A DNA stretch of 41,302 nt from an uncultured Acetatifactor sp. Lineage in GTDB: Bacteria > Bacillota > Clostridia > Lachnospirales > Lachnospiraceae. Positions 38,963 through 41,302 of this stretch are shown piece by piece. The notes beneath the pieces were generated by a model. It did not search any database. It was not told the origin of the DNA and saw only the letters and a list, made by a program, of their open reading frames with translations. The stretch is from positions 1 to 41,302 of the forward strand of contig CANPYG010000013.1 in assembly GCA_947588205.1 (NCBI GenBank), read 5' to 3'. A program made the translations under genes and the position numbers. The stretch's first letter is position 1. Every line of letters starts with the position of its first letter.

Positions 38963-40378
38963 ATGAGCTATCATACAGCTGTCATTATCTGGTTCTTCTT
39001 TCTCTACTCCTTCTTAGGATGGGTCGGTGAAGTCTGTACCGCCGCGTTCCATAAAAAAAAGTTTGTGAACCGCGGTTTTGTGAATGGGCCTTTATGCCCC
39101 ATTTATGGAGTAGCTTCCGTTCTTTTTATTTTATTTCTGTCCGACCTGGTTTCCAGTCCTTTTTTCCTTTTTCTGGCAGGTTCCCTGCTGGCTACCGTGC
39201 TGGAATACTCTACGGGGAAGCTGCTTGAGAAAATTTTTCACAAAAAGCTGTGGAACTATTCTGCGATCCGCTTCAATCTGGACGGTTATATCTGCGTCAG
39301 GTATTCCATCCTCTGGGGGGTTCTGGCAGTGCTGGTCATGCTGTTCATCAATCCTTTTCTCTCCGGAATCCTTACTTTAATCCCTTCCCTTTTATCCGCC
39401 ATCGTCCTGTGGACCTTGTCTGTACTCCTGGCATTGGATTTCCTGAGCACATCCCTCGCCGTCCTTGGAATGCGAAAAGAAGCGGCCCGCTTCGCCCATC
39501 TGACAGAAGGGCTCCAACAGACTTCATATATACTGGAAAACGCCCTGACCAAAAAAGTCCAATCGCGTATGGAACGTTCCTTTCCGGCAATCGACCTGCG
39601 TACGCTCAGCGATGCGAAGCCCCTTACCGGACAGAAAAAGGAGGGCAGAACCGTCTTTGCGGAAGGCTGCGGCTTCTATAAGCTGGTGTCCTTGTTTTTT
39701 CTGAGCGCCTTTTTAGGGGATATTACAGAGACGATCTTCTGTCTGGCCACCACAAACCGACTGATGAGCAGGAGCAGTGTGGTATATGGTCCCTTCAGCC
39801 TCGTATGGGGTCTGGGCTGCGCCATGCTGACCGCACTCTTATACCGCTACAAGGATAAAAGCGACCGCTTTATTTTTTTCACCGGTACGCTGTTAGGCGG
39901 AATGTATGAATATATCTGCAGTGTATTCACTGAGCGGGTATTCGGGACAATATTCTGGGATTACAGCGGTTTCACCTTCAATCTCGGCGGACGGATCAAT
40001 CTTCTCTACTGCTTCTTCTGGGGTTTCGCAGCAGTGGTATGGCTCAAATTCTGCTACCCTTTCCTGTCCCACTGGATTGAAAAGCTTCCCATACGCCTGG
40101 GAACTGTCCTCTGCAACCTGATGATCCTGTTTATGGTATTCGATATCGGTATTTCAGGACTGGCCCTGGGCAGATATACAGAAAGACATTCTGTAACCCA
40201 GGACATAACAAATACCCTTGAAGGGCAGGAATCCGGCGAAACGCCTGAAACGGCAGACACTCAGGACGCTGCAGAAAGCCGGCTCACCGCGGCATTAAAC
40301 AGCTGGCTGGATGAACATTTTGATGATGAACGGATCGAACGGATCTATCCCAATATGAAAATTGTAGGGGCGGACTGA
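38963..40378 (+). CDS. putative ABC-transporter-like membrane protein with two CmpB (DUF1113) domains
   Basis: 471 residues with about ten or more membrane segments. The two halves are a tandem duplication. Half one (about 8-150) has FLGWVGEV, NRGFVNGPLCPIYG, EYSTGKLLEK and LWNYSAIRFNLDGYICVRYS. Half two (about 240-380) has FLGDITETI, SSVVYGPFSLVWG, EYICSVFTERVFG and FWDYSGFTFNLGGRINLLY. The order of motifs is the same in both. The family is named after a putative ABC permease annotation (PF06541) but has no proven function. A soluble acidic tail ends the protein (about 410-471). It has its own promoter and a hairpin-separated ribosome site. Confidence 0.85.
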   Translation: MSYHTAVIIWFFFLYSFLGWVGEVCTAAFHKKKFVNRGFVNGPLCPIYGVASVLFILFLSDLVSSPFFLFLAGSLLATVLEYSTGKLLEKIFHKKLWNYSAIRFNLDGYICVRYSILWGVLAVLVMLFINPFLSGILTLIPSLLSAIVLWTLSVLLALDFLSTSLAVLGMRKEAARFAHLTEGLQQTSYILENALTKKVQSRMERSFPAIDLRTLSDAKPLTGQKKEGRTVFAEGCGFYKLVSLFFLSAFLGDITETIFCLATTNRLMSRSSVVYGPFSLVWGLGCAMLTALLYRYKDKSDRFIFFTGTLLGGMYEYICSVFTERVFGTIFWDYSGFTFNLGGRINLLYCFFWGFAAVVWLKFCYPFLSHWIEKLPIRLGTVLCNLMILFMVFDIGISGLALGRYTERHSVTQDITNTLEGQESGETPETADTQDAAESRLTAALNSWLDEHFDDERIERIYPNMKIVGAD

Positions 40379-40398
40379 GCCGTTGCTCCGCCCGCCCC
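40367..40398. terminator. possible bidirectional terminator between the CmpB-type gene and atpC
   Basis: GGGGCGG (40367-40373) pairs with CCGCCCC (40392-40398). No strong T-run follows on either strand (TTCAGG on +, TACAATTTTC on -). The two stop codons are 21 bp apart and convergent, which makes a shared terminator plausible. Confidence 0.35.
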
Positions 40399-40399
40399 T

Positions 40400-40687
40400 T
40401 CAGGCATCAAAGGGTTTGAAATTTTCCACTGTTACCGTCACCTCGTCCTGGTCCACGGCAGCAAATCCGCAGCCCCCTTCCCCGGCAAGCACTGTTTTAC
40501 CGGAAAGAAATGCTTTGATCTCCCCTTTCTCCAAGGAAAGCAGCGCCTTCGCATGCCCTCTCCTGATCCCATAGCTTCCTCCGCCCCTTCCCTTCGCATT
40601 ATCGCTTATTGTAAGATGGATGGAATCACAGGAAACGGAAGCCTGGGAGCCTTTTGGTGTTACGATTTTCAATGTCAGTTCAGCCAT
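40400..40687 (-). CDS. atpC: F1-ATPase epsilon subunit, N-terminal domain only
   Basis: 95 residues. The beta-sandwich pattern TLKIVTPKG, RRGHAKALLSLEKGEIKAF and VTVTVENF fits AtpC. Typical epsilon subunits are about 130-140 residues with a C-terminal two-helix domain that inhibits ATP hydrolysis; here that part is absent and the gene ends cleanly at a stop. An insert NAKGRGGGSYG lies between strands. It follows atpD by 11 bp with AGGGAGG before ATG. A loss of the inhibitory C-terminal domain is the simplest reading. Confidence 0.85.
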   Translation of the reverse strand: MAELTLKIVTPKGSQASVSCDSIHLTISDNAKGRGGGSYGIRRGHAKALLSLEKGEIKAFLSGKTVLAGEGGCGFAAVDQDEVTVTVENFKPFDA

Positions 40688-40698
40688 GACCGCCCTCC

Positions 40699-41302
<604 letters not shown>

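Overview
The window looks like a chromosomal segment of a spore-forming, Gram-positive anaerobe of the Lachnospiraceae (Clostridium cluster XIVa). The reasons are a Spo0A-type DNA-binding domain, a SpoVB/MurJ-like flippase, DUF4317, a CmpB-type membrane protein, an IbrA/IbrB pair, strong AGGAGG ribosome sites, sigma-A promoters of TTGACA/TATAAT type, and roughly even base composition. No species is named because nothing in the sequence fixes one. No phage, integrase, intact insertion sequence, CRISPR array, rRNA or tRNA was seen.

Layout. 1-3.1 kb: the 3' part of rqcH (+) with its terminator, facing a MurJ/SpoVB-like flippase (-). 3.1-6.3 kb: glycogen synthase glgA (-) and a Spo0A-like protein without a receiver domain (-). 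Each of these two genes is preceded by one copy of a 142-bp structured repeat that begins at a TATAAT box. The remnant of an Rpn-family nuclease/transposase follows. 6.4-9.2 kb: an iron alcohol dehydrogenase and aldehyde dehydrogenase operon (-) behind a consensus promoter. 9.3-11.7 kb: DUF4317 and DAHP synthase (+). 11.8-15.6 kb: a soluble hybrid histidine kinase translationally coupled to a degenerate HD-GYP protein (-). 15.6-18.9 kb: a serine hydrolase (-) divergent from a GH20 hexosaminidase (+). 19.3-21.7 kb: an MBOAT plus SGNH O-acetylation pair (+). 21.8-22.5 kb: a membrane-anchored EIIA-Glc-like protein that has lost both active-site histidines (-). 22.9-24.7 kb: ibrA-ibrB (+). 25-25.9 kb: a cold shock gene with a long structured leader, then mntP (+). 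25.9-29.1 kb: an ABC exporter and TraX (-). 29.4-30.1 kb: an atypical orphan response regulator (-). 30.5-34.3 kb: a zinc-ribbon/repeat/KAP-like NTPase with a broken P-loop, followed by a DHH phosphoesterase (+). 34.3-38.7 kb: an AI-2E-type transporter and a GH38 alpha-mannosidase (-). 39-40.4 kb: a duplicated CmpB membrane protein (+). 40.4 kb to the end: atpC and the 3' part of atpD (-).

How the genes fit together. Most of the window is housekeeping and carbohydrate metabolism: glycogen synthesis, glycan trimming by GH20 and GH38, surface polymer O-acetylation, fermentation of alcohols and aldehydes, aromatic amino acid entry, and ATP synthase. A recurring theme is signalling domains whose catalytic residues are lost: EIIA without its histidines, HD-GYP with Tyr in place of the HD histidine, an OmpR-type receiver with Asn-Asn and no Lys, a hybrid kinase with one dead receiver, and a KAP NTPase without its P-loop lysine. 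The most novel-looking items are the twin 142-bp repeats, whose sequence differences include compensatory stem changes, and the zinc-ribbon/repeat/KAP-like protein with its DHH neighbour.
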